Shown here piece by piece: positions 50,697-61,307 of a stretch of 64,000 nt of DNA. The stretch is from Planctomycetaceae bacterium (lineage in GTDB: Bacteria; Planctomycetota; Phycisphaerae; SM23-33). The translations under genes were made by a program, and so were the position numbers. Below the pieces are notes generated by a model. It made no database searches, was not told the DNA's origin, and saw nothing but the letters and a program-made list of their open reading frames with translations. Position 1 is the stretch's first letter. Each line of letters begins with the position of its first letter. The stretch lies in contig JBDKTA010000034.1 of the NCBI GenBank assembly GCA_039680605.1, forward strand, positions 89,413 to 153,412, in the 5' to 3' direction.

Positions 50697-51299
50697 ATGG
50701 ATATCCCCGTAGAACTGTCGCGTATTTTGATCACCGAGCTGGGCGACCAGCAGGTGATATTCCTGCGCGAGAAGAGCGGCGATCGCAGCTTCCCGATCCT
50801 CATCGGCACCAACGAGGCCCTGGCGATCGACCGGCGGCTCAAGGGGCAGCTGACGCCGCGGCCGATGACGCACGACCTGCTGGCGACGGTGATTGACGTC
50901 ATGGGCGGGCGGCTGGAGCGCATCGTCATCAACGACATACGCGACCACACGTTCATCGCCACGATCTACATCGCCCAGGGCGAAAAGACGATCGAGGTCG
51001 ACGCCAGGCCCTCCGACGCGATCGCGCTGGGGACGGCCCAGGACACGCCGATCTTTGTTTCGCAGCACGTGCTGGACAACGTCACCAACGGTCCGCCGAC
51101 CAAGAACGAGCGCCTCGAACTGCTCCGCCACCGCCTGGCGGCGCTCGAACAGGCCATCGGCGAAGTGACCGAGCGTCTCAACGACAACGACTTCATCTCG
51201 CAGGCCCCCGCCGACGTCATCAGCCAACTCGACACGCAATTGGAAGAAATGCGCCGAGAACACGACGCGATCGACCGGGTGCTGAAGAAACTCGGCTGA
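50697..51299 (+). CDS. Bifunctional nuclease (DUF151) family protein
   Basis: 200 residues. The DUF151/BFN fold is seen in VELSRILITELGDQQVIFLRE, FPILIGTNEALAIDRRLKG, PMTHDLLATVIDVMGG and EVDARPSDAIALGTAQDTPIFVS. A helical C-terminal extension (about 140-200, ERLELLRHRLAALEQAIGEV) contains heptad-like spacing and may oligomerise. DUF151 proteins bind nucleic acid; a few plant relatives are nucleases, but bacterial roles are open. I chose ATG 50697, 10 nt after TATAAT. Convergent with a lipoprotein gene whose stop follows directly. Confidence 0.9.
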   Translation: MDIPVELSRILITELGDQQVIFLREKSGDRSFPILIGTNEALAIDRRLKGQLTPRPMTHDLLATVIDVMGGRLERIVINDIRDHTFIATIYIAQGEKTIEVDARPSDAIALGTAQDTPIFVSQHVLDNVTNGPPTKNERLELLRHRLAALEQAIGEVTERLNDNDFISQAPADVISQLDTQLEEMRREHDAIDRVLKKLG

Positions 51300-52760
51300 C
51301 TATTTCAGCGGAAATATTCCCAGCGACACCACCAGTCCGCGCGGCGTGTAGTAGTGCGCGGCGAAGCTGCTCTCGGTGATGCTGCTGAGGGTCAGACCGT
51401 AATAGTTGCCGTTGCGGGCGTCGACGAGTTCCTGGCGGGTGGGACCGGCCTGCTTGGCGTTCTGCGGTTGATCGAAGTGGCCGACGAACCGGCAGAGGCA
51501 GTCGGTGGCGTCGTCGAGCATTCGCTGGGTGGGCACGTAGGCCTGGTCGTTCTCGCCGGACATCCGGTCGGGTGCGTAGATCCGGGCCGAGGCCATGCCG
51601 TTTTCGTAGATCACCAGGCCGCCCCACTGGCTTCGCTTATCGGTGCGGTCGCCCATGGCCAGGGCGCCGATGGCCCGCTGCATTCCCGGACGGTTGAGCA
51701 TCTCATCGAGCAGAAACAGGTTCCACGCGTCGGCAATGCTGAGCCGGTCCGAGACCGCCGTGAACCCGCTGGAGCCGCTGACCGCCCCGCCGACGACATG
51801 GGTTCGTCCCATAAAGCTCTTGCCCACTTTGGCGACCAGGTCCAGCCGCCCCTGCGTAGCGGTTCGGAGCGGGTCGCTGCCCAGGCGCGTCAGCAGGTGC
51901 AGGTCGCGGATATTGAAGACGTACATCTCGTTGCGCTGCCAGAGCTGGAAGAGCCTCTCGGTGTCCGGCAGGCGCTTGCGCTGCACCTGCTGGGCCTGGA
52001 CGATGGCCAGGAACTCCGGCCCGTCGGCAGGAATGTAATTGAAGCGGTCCAGGAAGAGCTGCAGCGCCGCCATCGCCGGGTCCTGGGCCGGCGTCTGCTC
52101 GATCCGCGTGCGCAGCTCCTGGCCGCTCAGGCGGCGGCTGAGGAGCTTGATAGCCGACCCCTTGGCCCGGAATCCCGGCGTGTTGATGCCGTCCAGCAGG
52201 GCCTGGGCCCAGGGCTTCTTCGAGGTGCTCTCGACGACGCGGCGGTAGCGGTTCTCGTCGACGCCGGAGACGGCGGGCAGCTCGGCCCAGAACTTCAGGA
52301 TGCCCTCGAAGACCTGCGAATTGGGGTTTCGCTCGAGGTATCCCATCGCCGCCTCGCGAAGGCGGTCGTTGACGGCCAGCACCGGCCAGTGCTTCATGAG
52401 CGTTTCGCCCAGTCCCGGCGCGTCGCGGCGGAGGAGGAAGGTCAGAGCCCCTTCGCGCAGGGCGTCGGGGGCCTTGGTGTCGCCGAGCAGTTCGCCGATG
52501 GCTTCGCGGACCTGCGGTTCGCCGCCGCCGAGGGTGTCGGCCAGCTTGAGCGATTCGATTCGCTTGTCGGTGGGCAGGGAGTTGTCCAGCGCCCGCTGGA
52601 GGTTGTACTGCACGACCACAAAACGCGGATATGACGTGCGCGGGTCGCGGCTGCGCAGGGCATAGTCGGCGCTGCTGGCCGGCGGTGCGGCGATCTGCTC
52701 TTCGCACCCGGCGGCAACGGCCGCCAATATCAATAAGACACGCGTCATGCGCATCGTCAC
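51300..52760 (-). CDS. Lipoprotein of unknown function with helical repeats
   Basis: 486 residues. Lipobox AAVAAGC with Cys19, so the mature protein is lipidated. Residues about 60-250 look like HEAT-type helical repeats ([49 protein letters not shown]). The C-terminal half contains [34 protein letters not shown] and ends in a beta-rich [12 protein letters not shown] did not recognise the family. The GTG at 52760 has GGAG 9 nt upstream; ATGs at 52754 and 52748 are alternatives. A microsatellite lies just upstream, in the region that must hold its promoter. Confidence 0.75.
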   Translation of the reverse strand: MTMRMTRVLLILAAVAAGCEEQIAAPPASSADYALRSRDPRTSYPRFVVVQYNLQRALDNSLPTDKRIESLKLADTLGGGEPQVREAIGELLGDTKAPDALREGALTFLLRRDAPGLGETLMKHWPVLAVNDRLREAAMGYLERNPNSQVFEGILKFWAELPAVSGVDENRYRRVVESTSKKPWAQALLDGINTPGFRAKGSAIKLLSRRLSGQELRTRIEQTPAQDPAMAALQLFLDRFNYIPADGPEFLAIVQAQQVQRKRLPDTERLFQLWQRNEMYVFNIRDLHLLTRLGSDPLRTATQGRLDLVAKVGKSFMGRTHVVGGAVSGSSGFTAVSDRLSIADAWNLFLLDEMLNRPGMQRAIGALAMGDRTDKRSQWGGLVIYENGMASARIYAPDRMSGENDQAYVPTQRMLDDATDCLCRFVGHFDQPQNAKQAGPTRQELVDARNGNYYGLTLSSITESSFAAHYYTPRGLVVSLGIFPLK

Positions 52761-52809
52761 ACTTTACCGCTCCGCAAGGCGATTGGGAAGAGGGAGCGCG
52801 CAGCGGATC

Positions 52810-52927
52810 AGGATGGATGATTGGATGGATGGATGGATGGATGGATGGATGGATGGATGGATGATTGGATGGGTGGATGATTGGATGGGTGGATGGATGG
52901 ATAATCGTCCTCGTCCTCGTCCTCGTC
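52810..52927. repeat. Microsatellite: (GGAT)10 plus imperfect units and a (GTCCTC) run
   Basis: Ten exact GGAT units at 52823-52862, then imperfect ATTGGATGGGT units to 52901, then a GTCCTC-type run (52907-52927). The array is in the divergent gap between the lipoprotein gene and tyrS, 39 nt before the tyrS -35. Tetranucleotide runs of this length are rare in bacterial genomes and prone to slippage. Confidence 0.9.
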
Positions 52928-52965
52928 GTCGGTTGTTTCTTTGTTTCTGTTGCTACCACACGGGA

Positions 52966-52994
52966 TTGCAGTACATCGCCAATCAAGATAAACT
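52966..52994 (+). promoter_or_regulatory. Promoter of tyrS, probably leaderless
   Basis: TTGCAG (52966-52971), 17-nt spacer, TAAACT (52989-52994). The ATG at 53003 lies 8 nt after the -10, so the transcript would start at or next to the ATG. No ribosome-binding site is present. Confidence 0.5.
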
Positions 52995-53002
52995 CTTGCC
53001 CC

Positions 53003-54220
53003 ATGGCAACGCTCACAGACGCACAGGTCCAGGATCAGGCAAACGCCCTCGTACGCGGATGCGAGGCGGTCTATACGCGCCCGGAATTGGTGCAGCGTCT
53101 GACCGCGGCCGCGGCGGGCGGTCGGCAAATGCGCGTCAAGCTGGGCATGGACCCGACGGCCCCGGATATCCACCTCGGTCACACCGTCGTGCTGCGGAAG
53201 ATGCGCCAGTTCCAGGACCTCGGTCACAAGGCCGTGCTGATCATCGGCGACTACACCGCCCGCATCGGCGACCCGACGGGCGTCAACACCACCCGCCCGA
53301 TGCTCTCGCCCGAGCAGATCGAGATCAACGCCCGCACGTACCTCGACCAGGCCGGAAGGATCCTCGACACCCGCCCCGAGCGCCTGGAAATGCGGTACAA
53401 CGGCGAATGGCTGGCCAAGATGACCTTTGCCGACGTGATCGCCCTGGCCGCCAAGAAGACCGTCGCGCAGATGCTCCAGCGCGAGAGCTTCAAGAAGCGC
53501 CTCGACGCCGACCAGGACGTCTACATGCAGGAGTTCCTCTACCCGCTGATGCAGGGGTATGACTCGGTGGTGATCGAGGCCGACGTCGAACTCGGCGGCA
53601 CGGACCAGACGTTCAACAACCTCGTGGGGCGCGACCTGCAGAAGGCCTACGGCCAACCGCAGCAGCTTGTCATGATCATGCCGATCCTGGTCGGGCTCGA
53701 CGGCGTCGAAAAAATGAGCAAGTCCAAGGGCAACTACATCGCCGTCACCGACAGCCCCAAGGACATGTTCGGCAAGGTGATGAGCATTCCCGACGCGCTC
53801 ATGGCCAACTATTTCACGCTGCTGACGGACCTGCCCGCCGACGAGATCAAGACCGCCACCGACGCGGCTGTCACGCACCCCCGCGCCGCCAAGGCCCAGC
53901 TCGGGCGCATGATCGTGGCGCAGTACTACGACGCCCAGGCCGCCCAGGCCGCCAGCGACGAGTTCGACCGCGTCTTCGCCCAGAAGGACGTTCCGACCGA
54001 GATGCCGTCCGTCGAGGTGACCGGACCGGGCACGATCCTCGACCTGGTCATGAAAGCCGGTTTCGCCACCGGCACCAGCGAGGCGCGGCGGCTGCTCAAG
54101 CAAGGCGCCGTCAGCATCGACGCCGTGAAGTTCGCGCAGTTCGACGAGATCGTCGATCCCAAAGACGGCGCCGTTCTCAAGGTCGGCAAGCGATCCTTCG
54201 CACGCATCGCCCGCCGCTGA
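53003..54220 (+). CDS. tyrS: Tyrosyl-tRNA synthetase
   Basis: 405 residues. The HIGH-type motif is [11 protein letters not shown] (about 50-60), the tRNA-Tyr/ATP site includes [10 protein letters not shown], and the KMSKS loop is EKMSKSKGN (about 235-243). An S4-like C-terminal RNA-binding domain ends the protein ([18 protein letters not shown]). It belongs to the bacterial TyrRS type with HLGH, common in Gram-negative and planctomycete genomes. The ATG at 53003 is chosen because MATLTDAQ is the natural start; an extension into the upstream repeat would be unlikely. Followed after 19 nt by a UroD-fold gene. Confidence 0.96.
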   Translation: MATLTDAQVQDQANALVRGCEAVYTRPELVQRLTAAAAGGRQMRVKLGMDPTAPDIHLGHTVVLRKMRQFQDLGHKAVLIIGDYTARIGDPTGVNTTRPMLSPEQIEINARTYLDQAGRILDTRPERLEMRYNGEWLAKMTFADVIALAAKKTVAQMLQRESFKKRLDADQDVYMQEFLYPLMQGYDSVVIEADVELGGTDQTFNNLVGRDLQKAYGQPQQLVMIMPILVGLDGVEKMSKSKGNYIAVTDSPKDMFGKVMSIPDALMANYFTLLTDLPADEIKTATDAAVTHPRAAKAQLGRMIVAQYYDAQAAQAASDEFDRVFAQKDVPTEMPSVEVTGPGTILDLVMKAGFATGTSEARRLLKQGAVSIDAVKFAQFDEIVDPKDGAVLKVGKRSFARIARR

Positions 54221-54239
54221 TAACGTCCCCGAGGCATCC

Positions 54240-55454
54240 ATGACATCCAAAGACGTGACGATTCTTCGCGAGCTGGCGCGGCAGTATGCAGCCGTCTGCG
54301 CCGATCCCGTCCAGGACGAGCGGCGCAGGCTCTGGGCGGACCATAACAGCCTCATCAGAACGCGGCCGCTGATCTACGTGCGGGCCATTGTCGAGGTGCC
54401 GCAGGTCGACACGCTGCTGTGCCAGGACCCCTTCTACCGCGGGTACGAGCACTACCTGCGACACCGCCTGTACTGGGCGTCGCTGGGCGACGACTGGCCG
54501 CACGAACCGTGGATCACCGTCCAGGCCGTCCACAAATGCTGGGGATGGGGCCTGTCCGGCCAGCGCCACGTCAGCGGCGAGGCCGGCGGGTCGTGGAAGG
54601 TGGACTACCCCATCAAGGCCCTGAGGGACGTCGAGAAGCTCCAGCCGCCCCGCCATGAGATCGACGAAGCCGCCACCGCCGCGGCCGCAACGCGACTGCG
54701 CGAAGCCATCGGCGACATCCTGACGATCAACATCGACCGCGGACCGGCGTTTCGCATGTGGTCTGCCGACATCTCCACCGACCTGGGGTACCTGCGCGGG
54801 ATCGAGAACGTCATGCTCGACATGATGGACAACCCGCGGTGGCTGCACGAACTCTGCGCGTTCATGCGCGACGGCATCTTACGAACGCACGAGCAGGCCG
54901 AGGCCGCCGGCGACTGGGGCCTGTGCGACCACGAGAACCAGGCGGTGCCCTATGCCTGCGAACTGCCCGCCCCGGCCGCCAACGTCAACGGCGTGCGCCG
55001 CGGCGACCTGTGGGGCTACATGGCCGCCCAGGAGATGACGCTGATCAGCCCGGCGATGCACGAGGAATTCATCCTGCAGTACCAGTTGCCGATCATGAAG
55101 GCCTTCGGCCTGACGGCGTACGGTTGCTGCGAGAACCTCACCCACAAGATCGACATGCTGCGGCAGGTGCCCAACCTCCGCCGCATCGCGGTGGCGCCGG
55201 TGGCCGACGTGAAGCGCTGCGCCGAGCAGATCGGCACCGACTACGTCATCTCCTACCGCCCCAACCCCGCGCAGATGGTGTGCGTGGGGTTCGAGCCCGA
55301 CAAGGTCCGCAAGATCATCCGCGAGGCGATGGAGATCTGCCGCGGCCTGCACGTCGACATCACCCTCAAGGACGTCCAGACCGTCGAGCACCAGCCCGAG
55401 CGATATCCCCAGTGGGTAAAGCTCGTCCGCGAAATTGCCGATGAGTTCGCGTGA
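54240..55454 (+). CDS. Uroporphyrinogen-decarboxylase-fold protein
   Basis: 404 residues of the UroD (TIM barrel) superfamily, probably not a haem enzyme. PAMHEEFILQYQLPIMKAFGLTAYGCCENLTHKIDML and RRIAVAPVADVKRCAEQIG are the conserved C-terminal segments shared with corrinoid methyltransferase-linked UroD relatives. The N-terminus has WGWGLSGQRHVSGEAGGSW, typical of the uncharacterised planctomycete/lentisphaeral group. Possibly methyl transfer or O-demethylation; no corrinoid protein gene is near. It is 19 nt after tyrS and so may be co-transcribed. Confidence 0.85.
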   Translation: MTSKDVTILRELARQYAAVCADPVQDERRRLWADHNSLIRTRPLIYVRAIVEVPQVDTLLCQDPFYRGYEHYLRHRLYWASLGDDWPHEPWITVQAVHKCWGWGLSGQRHVSGEAGGSWKVDYPIKALRDVEKLQPPRHEIDEAATAAAATRLREAIGDILTINIDRGPAFRMWSADISTDLGYLRGIENVMLDMMDNPRWLHELCAFMRDGILRTHEQAEAAGDWGLCDHENQAVPYACELPAPAANVNGVRRGDLWGYMAAQEMTLISPAMHEEFILQYQLPIMKAFGLTAYGCCENLTHKIDMLRQVPNLRRIAVAPVADVKRCAEQIGTDYVISYRPNPAQMVCVGFEPDKVRKIIREAMEICRGLHVDITLKDVQTVEHQPERYPQWVKLVREIADEFA

Positions 55455-55500
55455 CGGGTCGGAGTCGGGGAAGAAACTTACCACAGAGGCACAGAGGACT

Positions 55501-55942
55501 TTACATAATTCCTCCTTCATGAGTTTTGGCCCCGGAGGGGCCTTCGTGTTTAGCCCAGGGCGCCGGGCGAGCGAAGCGAGCCCAAGCCCTGGGAATGATG
55601 CGTAGATTCAATGAGCCCCGGAGGGGCGGCCGTGACGATGGCAGGCAATTCCGTCCGCCCCGCCAGAAGCCGGGGAATATGCGACACAGAGACGCAGAGA
55701 AGACAGAGAAAAACAATTGCTCTGAAGAGGAAGACTGAAGAAGCCCTTCCCGTTACTGTTTTCTCTGCGCCTGAGGATTTTGCATAATTCATCCTTTATG
55801 GGTTTTGGCCCCGGAGGGGGCCTTCGTTCTTAGCCCAGGGCGCCGGGCGAGCGAAGCGAGCCCAAGCCCTGGGAATGATGCGTAGATTCAATGAGCCCCG
55901 GAGGGGCGGCCGTGACGATGGCACGACAATTCCGTCCGCCCC
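55501..55942. repeat. Direct repeat of about 160 bp, two copies
   Basis: Copy A (55501-55660) and copy B (about 55779-55942) are nearly identical: TTTTGGCCCCGGAGGGGCC, TAGCCCAGGGCGCCGGGCGA, GCGAAGCGAGCCCAAGCCCT, GGGAATGATGCGTAGATTCA, and ATGAGCCCCGGAGGGGCGGC. Each copy contains palindromes GGCCCCGGAGGGGCC and CCCAGGGC...GCCCTGGG. A third partial copy, without the centre, appears at 55960-56130 in inverted/degenerate form. Confidence 0.85.
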
Positions 55943-56232
55943 TCCGGGGCTCGATGCGAGGGGATCCGGACCCAGGGCTTGGCCTGAAGTCTGCCGTCGC
56001 AGCCTTCAGTCCTGCGCCCTGGGCTAAAAACGATTTGCCCCTACGGGGCAATGCAGCCCGCTGAAGTTATGCAACATCCTCAGGCACACAGGCTGAGATA
56101 AACAGAATCTGAGCCTGAGGATTTTGCATAATCACGCGGCGAGGTCCCTCTTTCGTCCGAAGGACGAATATTCGTCAGCCCAGGGCACAGCGCAGCGCCG
56201 CACTGGGGAATCATCGCCCCAATGTGTCTTGA

Positions 56233-56276
56233 GCCCTGAAAGGGCGGAACATCATCGTGTGCCGCCCTTTCAGGGC
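56233..56276. repeat. Perfect 15-bp hairpin GCCCTGAAAGGGCGG
   Basis: Arms 56233-56247 and 56262-56276 are exact complements with a 14-nt loop. It lies within the larger repeat region and is not next to a gene. Confidence 0.8.
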
Positions 56277-56408
56277 TTGATCCGTTGGGCGACCTGAACC
56301 CAGGGCTGCGTCACTCGCTTCGCCTCGTGACTGCGCCCTGGGCTGACGAATTGCAGGCCTTCGGCCCGCATGCCAAGAGTTCGCCTGCTCTAGCCCGTAA
56401 ATTGCATG

Positions 56409-56580
56409 AACCGCAGAGATCGCAGAGTACGCAGAGAAGCAAATGGCTCACAACAATACCATCTAACGTCGCCGTCGACCTTAATCCGAAAAAACAGACT
56501 GTCCATGCGGCCCGCCTCCGCAGTTTTCTGCAAGTCGCGTCCTTCTAAACACCTCTGCGGCCTCTGCGATCTCCGCGGTG
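56409..56580. repeat. Long-spaced inverted repeat, ACCGCAGAGATCGCAGAG family
   Basis: Left arm 56409-56438 and right arm 56551-56580 pair over about 28 bp, with a 112-nt interior. Same arm type at 4099-4180 and 59396-59485. Its right end is 18 nt from the PPi-PFK stop codon (minus-strand gene), so it may act as its terminator. Confidence 0.8.
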
Positions 56581-56597
56581 AAATATCTGGGCTAGGG

Positions 56598-57818
56598 CTA
56601 GACCAGCCGTCCGATCGTCGGCAGGGGGCCGACCAGGGGCTTGGCGTACTGGATGAACGCGTCGGTCACGCCGTTGCCGGCCTTGTTGATGTACTGGCGG
56701 GGCATGTCCTTGGTCAGGCGGGCGACGTCCTTGATGTCGGCTCGCTCATAGCTGATCCGATACGCCGGTCCCTTGGCCCGCACCATCACCACCGAGCCCT
56801 GCTTTTCGCCGGCGAGGGCGAACTGCACGGCCTTGCGGCCGCACATGCGGGCCTCGTCGGCGTCGACCTCGCTGGCGATGCCGGGGAAGCTGCGCTGCAG
56901 GTATCCGAAGGTGTCGGAGCGAACGCGGAGCTTTCCGAACTGGTCCTTGAGCTTGCTCTTGAGGTAGTCGCTCAGGAAGTCGCCCAGGATGCCCGTGCCG
57001 GAAAGCTGCACGTTGCCGTGCGTGTCTTTCTCGAGCTGGATGTTCATCTCCGCGGCCAGCTTGACGGCGATGGGGGTCTCGTGCTCGTCGACGATGCCCT
57101 CGGAGACGGCGATCTGGCAGCGGCCGAGCTTGGCGTAGACCTTTCGCACGTCCTCGACGAATTTCTCGGTGATGAAGGGCACTTCCGGCACGTAGATCAG
57201 GTGCGGGCCTTCGCTTTCGTCCTGCCGACCCAGCGCGGCGGCGGCGGTGAGCCATCCGGCGTTGCGCCCCATGACGACGTTGATCTTGAGGCCCGGAAGA
57301 GCGGCCGAGTCGCGGTCGTCGCCCATGAACGCGCAGGCGACGAACTTGGCGGCCGATCCGTAGCCGGGGCAGTGGTCGGTGACGCGCAGGTCGTTGTCGA
57401 TGGTCTTGGGAATGTGGAACGCCTGGAGGTCGTAGTTGTCAGCCGCGGCCATTTCCGAGACGATGCGGGCGGTATCGGCCGAGTCGTTGCCGCCGATGTA
57501 GAAGAAGTACCGCACGTCGTACTTGGCGAAGACGCCGAAGATCTTGCGGCAGTATTCCTCGTCGGGCTTGTCGCGGCTGGAGCCCAGCGCGGCGGCGGGG
57601 GTCTGGGCGACTTTCTCGAGCAGGGCCTTGCCGGCTTTCTTCAGGTCGATGAAGTCTTCCTTAACGATGCCCTTGACGCCGTGATGGGCGCCGAGGATCT
57701 TGCCGATCTTGTTCGAGGCCTTGAGAGCCTCGACGGCCCCGACGAGCGACTGGTTGATGACGACGGTCGGCCCGCCGGATTGTCCGATAACGACGTTGCC
57801 CTTGGTTGTCTTGGCCAT
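56598..57818 (-). CDS. pfp: Pyrophosphate-dependent phosphofructokinase
   Basis: 406 residues. The nucleotide/PPi site GGNDSADTA (109-117, Asp in place of the Gly of ATP-dependent enzymes) and PKTIDND (137-143, Lys in place of Gly) are the marks of PPi use. MGRNAGWLTAAAALG and the ISEGI-like AVSEGIVDEH are also present. It reversibly converts fructose-6-phosphate and PPi to fructose-1,6-bisphosphate and phosphate, saving ATP and allowing gluconeogenic flow with the aldolase of this window. ATG 57818 has GGAG 7 nt upstream; longer readings are palindromic-repeat translations. Confidence 0.95.
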   Translation of the reverse strand: MAKTTKGNVVIGQSGGPTVVINQSLVGAVEALKASNKIGKILGAHHGVKGIVKEDFIDLKKAGKALLEKVAQTPAAALGSSRDKPDEEYCRKIFGVFAKYDVRYFFYIGGNDSADTARIVSEMAAADNYDLQAFHIPKTIDNDLRVTDHCPGYGSAAKFVACAFMGDDRDSAALPGLKINVVMGRNAGWLTAAAALGRQDESEGPHLIYVPEVPFITEKFVEDVRKVYAKLGRCQIAVSEGIVDEHETPIAVKLAAEMNIQLEKDTHGNVQLSGTGILGDFLSDYLKSKLKDQFGKLRVRSDTFGYLQRSFPGIASEVDADEARMCGRKAVQFALAGEKQGSVVMVRAKGPAYRISYERADIKDVARLTKDMPRQYINKAGNGVTDAFIQYAKPLVGPLPTIGRLV

Positions 57819-57834
57819 TGCTTGCTCCCTGTGG

Positions 57835-57987
57835 CATGGGCGTCTCGCCCATGCTCCCTGTGTGGCATGGGCGTCTCGCCCATGCTCCCTGACGTTTCTT
57901 TCCAACCTGCACGGGCGAGACGCCCGTGCCACCTAAGAGCACGGGCGAGACGCCCGTGCCACCGAAGACCGCGGACGGGACGTCCGC
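57835..57987. repeat. Cluster of GGGCGTCTCGCCC-type palindromes (5 units)
   Basis: CATGGGCGTCTCGCCCATG at 57835-57853 and 57866-57884, CACGGGCGAGACGCCCGTG at 57910-57928 and 57940-57958, and a diverged GCGGACGGGACGTCCGC at 57971-57987. It fills the gap between the PPi-PFK start and the accC stop. Units 57866-57928 with linker CCCTGACGTTTCTT match the cluster 60028-60090. Confidence 0.9.
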
Positions 57988-57996
57988 TACACGGTC

Positions 57997-59373
<1,377 letters not shown>

Positions 59374-59395
59374 TCAGGTCTCCTGACTTTCAATT

Positions 59396-59485
59396 CACCG
59401 CAGAGATCGCAGAGACCGCAGAGGAAGACAATTCATGAATCCCCGTCTCTTATTCTTCTCTGCGTCCTTTGCGTCCTCTGCGGTG
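59396..59485. repeat. Inverted repeat between accB and accC, CACCGCAGAG family
   Basis: Arms 59396-59423 and 59458-59485, 28 bp each, with few mismatches and a 34-nt loop. Arms are CGCAGAG iterations as at 4099 and 56409. Because it sits inside a two-gene operon, it could cause partial termination or processing between accB and accC. Confidence 0.8.
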
Positions 59486-59490
59486 AGAAT

Positions 59491-59952
59491 TTACGGTTTG
59501 ACGCGGAAGAGCACCTGCCCGAACTCGACGGGCTGGGCGTTCTTGACGCAGATTTCGACGACCGTGCCGCTGCATTCGGCCTTGATTTCGTTCATGACCT
59601 TCATCGCCTCGATGATGCAGGCGACGGAGCTGTCGCTGACGGCGGTGCCGATCTTGATGTAGGCCTCGCTGTCGGGGCTGGGGGCGGCGTAGAAGGTGCC
59701 CACCATCGGGCTCTTGATCTCGATGAGATTGCTCACCGGGGCCTTGGGGGCCTCGGCCGGCGCGGCCGGGGCGGCAGCGGCCTGCGCGGTCGCGGCGCCC
59801 ATCATGGCCATCGGCGCCGGCGCAGCCATCTGGACCGCGCCGGTGGGTCCGCGGCGCAGTCGCACCTTGGCTTCGCCGTCGGCGATATCCAGCTCGCTCA
59901 GGTCGTTCTCCACCATCAGGTGGACCAGCAACTTGATCTGTTTGATATCCAT
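59491..59952 (-). CDS. accB: Biotin carboxyl carrier protein of acetyl-CoA carboxylase
   Basis: 153 residues. The N-terminal MDIKQIKLLVHLMVENDLSELDI is a typical AccB start; an Ala/Pro-rich linker (44-74) follows; the biotinyl domain ends the chain with Lys118 in EAMKVMNEI and the SPMVGTFYAAPSP motif. It carries biotin between AccC and the carboxyltransferase. ATG 59952 has AGGGA 6 nt upstream; longer readings enter the palindromic repeat cluster and are rejected. Confidence 0.96.
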   Translation of the reverse strand: MDIKQIKLLVHLMVENDLSELDIADGEAKVRLRRGPTGAVQMAAPAPMAMMGAATAQAAAAPAAPAEAPKAPVSNLIEIKSPMVGTFYAAPSPDSEAYIKIGTAVSDSSVACIIEAMKVMNEIKAECSGTVVEICVKNAQPVEFGQVLFRVKP

Positions 59953-59968
59953 GATTCTTCCCTGTGGG

Positions 59969-60090
59969 CACGGGCGTCTTGCCCATGCGCCGTGTGGCAT
60001 GGGCGTCTCGCCCATGCTCCCTTGTGGCATGGGCGTCTCGCCCATGTTCCCTGACGTTTCTTCTCAACCTGCACGAGCGAGGCGCCCGCG
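59969..60090. repeat. Second cluster of GGGCGTCTCGCCC-type palindromes (4 units)
   Basis: Units at 59969-59987 (mixed CACGGGCGTCTTGCCCATG), 59998-60016, 60028-60046 and a degenerate one at 60072-60090. The last two with the linker CCCTGACGTTTCTT match the cluster upstream of PPi-PFK. It starts 9 nt upstream of the accB ribosome-binding site and ends near the aminopeptidase stop. Confidence 0.9.
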
Positions 60091-60098
60091 CCTCACAG

Positions 60099-61217
60099 TT
60101 ACTTCAGCACCATCGCCGAAGCCTGCACTGAAAGCGTGCTGAGCTTGCGGCATCCGCCGCGGGTGACCAGCACGTCATCTTCGATCCGAACCCCGCCCAC
60201 GCCGGGCAGATAGATTCCCGGCTCGACCGTCACGACCATCCCGGCTTTGAGCCGCGGGCGGTACAACCGCGCCAGCCGCGGGGCCTCATGCACCTCCCGG
60301 CCGAGCCCATGGCCCAGCGAGTGTACAAACTGCGGCCCGTAGCCCGCCGCCTCGATGACGGCGCGTGCGGCCTCATCGACGCTGCTGCAGGAGACGCCGG
60401 CTTTGATCGCCGCGATTCCGGCGGCTTGAGCCTGGCGGACCACCTCGTAAATCTCCTGCAGTTTCGGCGGGATTTTATCGACGAACAGCACCCGCGTCAA
60501 GTCGCTGCAGTAGCCCCCTGTCATCGCGCCGAAGTCGATCAGCACCGCGTCGCCGCTGCGAACGCGCGTGGCGCCCGGGCGGTAGTGCGGCAGCGAGGCG
60601 TGGGCGTTGACAGCCACGATCGTGGGAAACGCCGCCGCGTCGGCGCCCTCGCGGCGCATCAGGTATTCCAGCTCGGCGGCAATCTCCCGCTCGCTGCGCC
60701 CGATAAGGCTCTTTCGCCCCCCTGCCGTCAGCCGCTCAAATGCCCGCTCGGCGATCACGATGGCCTTGCGGATAATCCGCACTTCCTGGGCATCTTTGAC
60801 CTGCCGCAGTTCCTCGACGATCTCGCCCAGCGGCTTGATTGGCCTGGGAGCAAGGGTCTTCTCCAGCGCCGCCCGCCCGGCCATGGTCATGTGGGCGGCC
60901 TGAACGCCCAGGCTTCGCACGCCGCGGCCTTTAAGCACCTCGGCCGTCGCGGCCGCCAGGCCGACCTTGCGGACGTGGACGCCCAGCCCCGGGCACTCGT
61001 CGGCCGCCTGCTCGCCAAACCGCCCGTCGGTGATCAGGCACCCCCACCGCGGCCCCACGACCAGCCACGAATCCTCGCCGCCAAAGCCGCTCAGATACGC
61101 CACATCCTCAGGCCGCGTGATCAGCATCGCCGCGGCGCCGCCCTTGCGGACCCTGGCCATCAGCCGCGTTCGCCGCTGCCGCAGCATCGCCGCCGGCGTG
61201 TCTTTTCGTGTGCCCAT
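60099..61217 (-). CDS. M24-family aminopeptidase (Xaa-Pro-peptidase type)
   Basis: 372 residues. An N-terminal creatinase-like domain (about 1-135, ITRPEDVAYLSGFGGEDSWL) precedes the pita-bread catalytic domain. Metal ligands are seen in VLIDFGAMTGGYCSDLTR (two Asp), HSLGHGLGREVH (His), VTVEPGIYLPG (Glu) and VRIEDDVLV (Glu). It removes N-terminal residues before proline. ATG at 61217; reading further upstream overlaps the opposite-strand gene and is rejected. No ribosome-binding site is clear. Confidence 0.93.
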   Translation of the reverse strand: MGTRKDTPAAMLRQRRTRLMARVRKGGAAAMLITRPEDVAYLSGFGGEDSWLVVGPRWGCLITDGRFGEQAADECPGLGVHVRKVGLAAATAEVLKGRGVRSLGVQAAHMTMAGRAALEKTLAPRPIKPLGEIVEELRQVKDAQEVRIIRKAIVIAERAFERLTAGGRKSLIGRSEREIAAELEYLMRREGADAAAFPTIVAVNAHASLPHYRPGATRVRSGDAVLIDFGAMTGGYCSDLTRVLFVDKIPPKLQEIYEVVRQAQAAGIAAIKAGVSCSSVDEAARAVIEAAGYGPQFVHSLGHGLGREVHEAPRLARLYRPRLKAGMVVTVEPGIYLPGVGGVRIEDDVLVTRGGCRKLSTLSVQASAMVLK

Positions 61218-61272
61218 AGACGCGCCAGCATAGTCCCAAGGGGCGTCCGTGGCAATAACCTGCCCCAAGCCA

Positions 61273-61301
61273 TTGCCCACCGTCGCCGGCGGGATTACAA
61301 T
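61273..61301 (+). promoter_or_regulatory. Promoter of the archaemetzincin operon, leaderless
   Basis: TTGCCC (61273-61278), 17-nt spacer, TACAAT (61296-61301). The GTG at 61308 is 6 nt after the -10, so transcription would start on or next to the start codon. Confidence 0.5.
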
Positions 61302-61307
61302 CCCGCC

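Larger units (their letters stand above)
55455..56597. other. Large intergenic region of repeats, no gene seen
   Basis: 1143 bases. It contains CACAGAGGCACAGAGG-type runs (55482-55500, 55683-55715), a two-copy direct repeat, a perfect hairpin (56233-56276), a CAGCCCAGGGC palindromic block (about 56165-56350) and the CGCAGAGA inverted repeat (56409-56580). Open frames crossing it are repeat-derived. Confidence 0.7.

Noticed and set aside
52810..52927. Possible CRISPR-like or satellite gene in the GGAT array
   Set aside because: No spacers and repeat units of four bases; it is a simple sequence repeat.
57641..57942. Short frames encoding repeated WASRPC, GMGVSPM or HGRDARAT peptides near PPi-PFK
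   Set aside because: They are translations of the palindromic repeat units, open only because the repeat has no stops.
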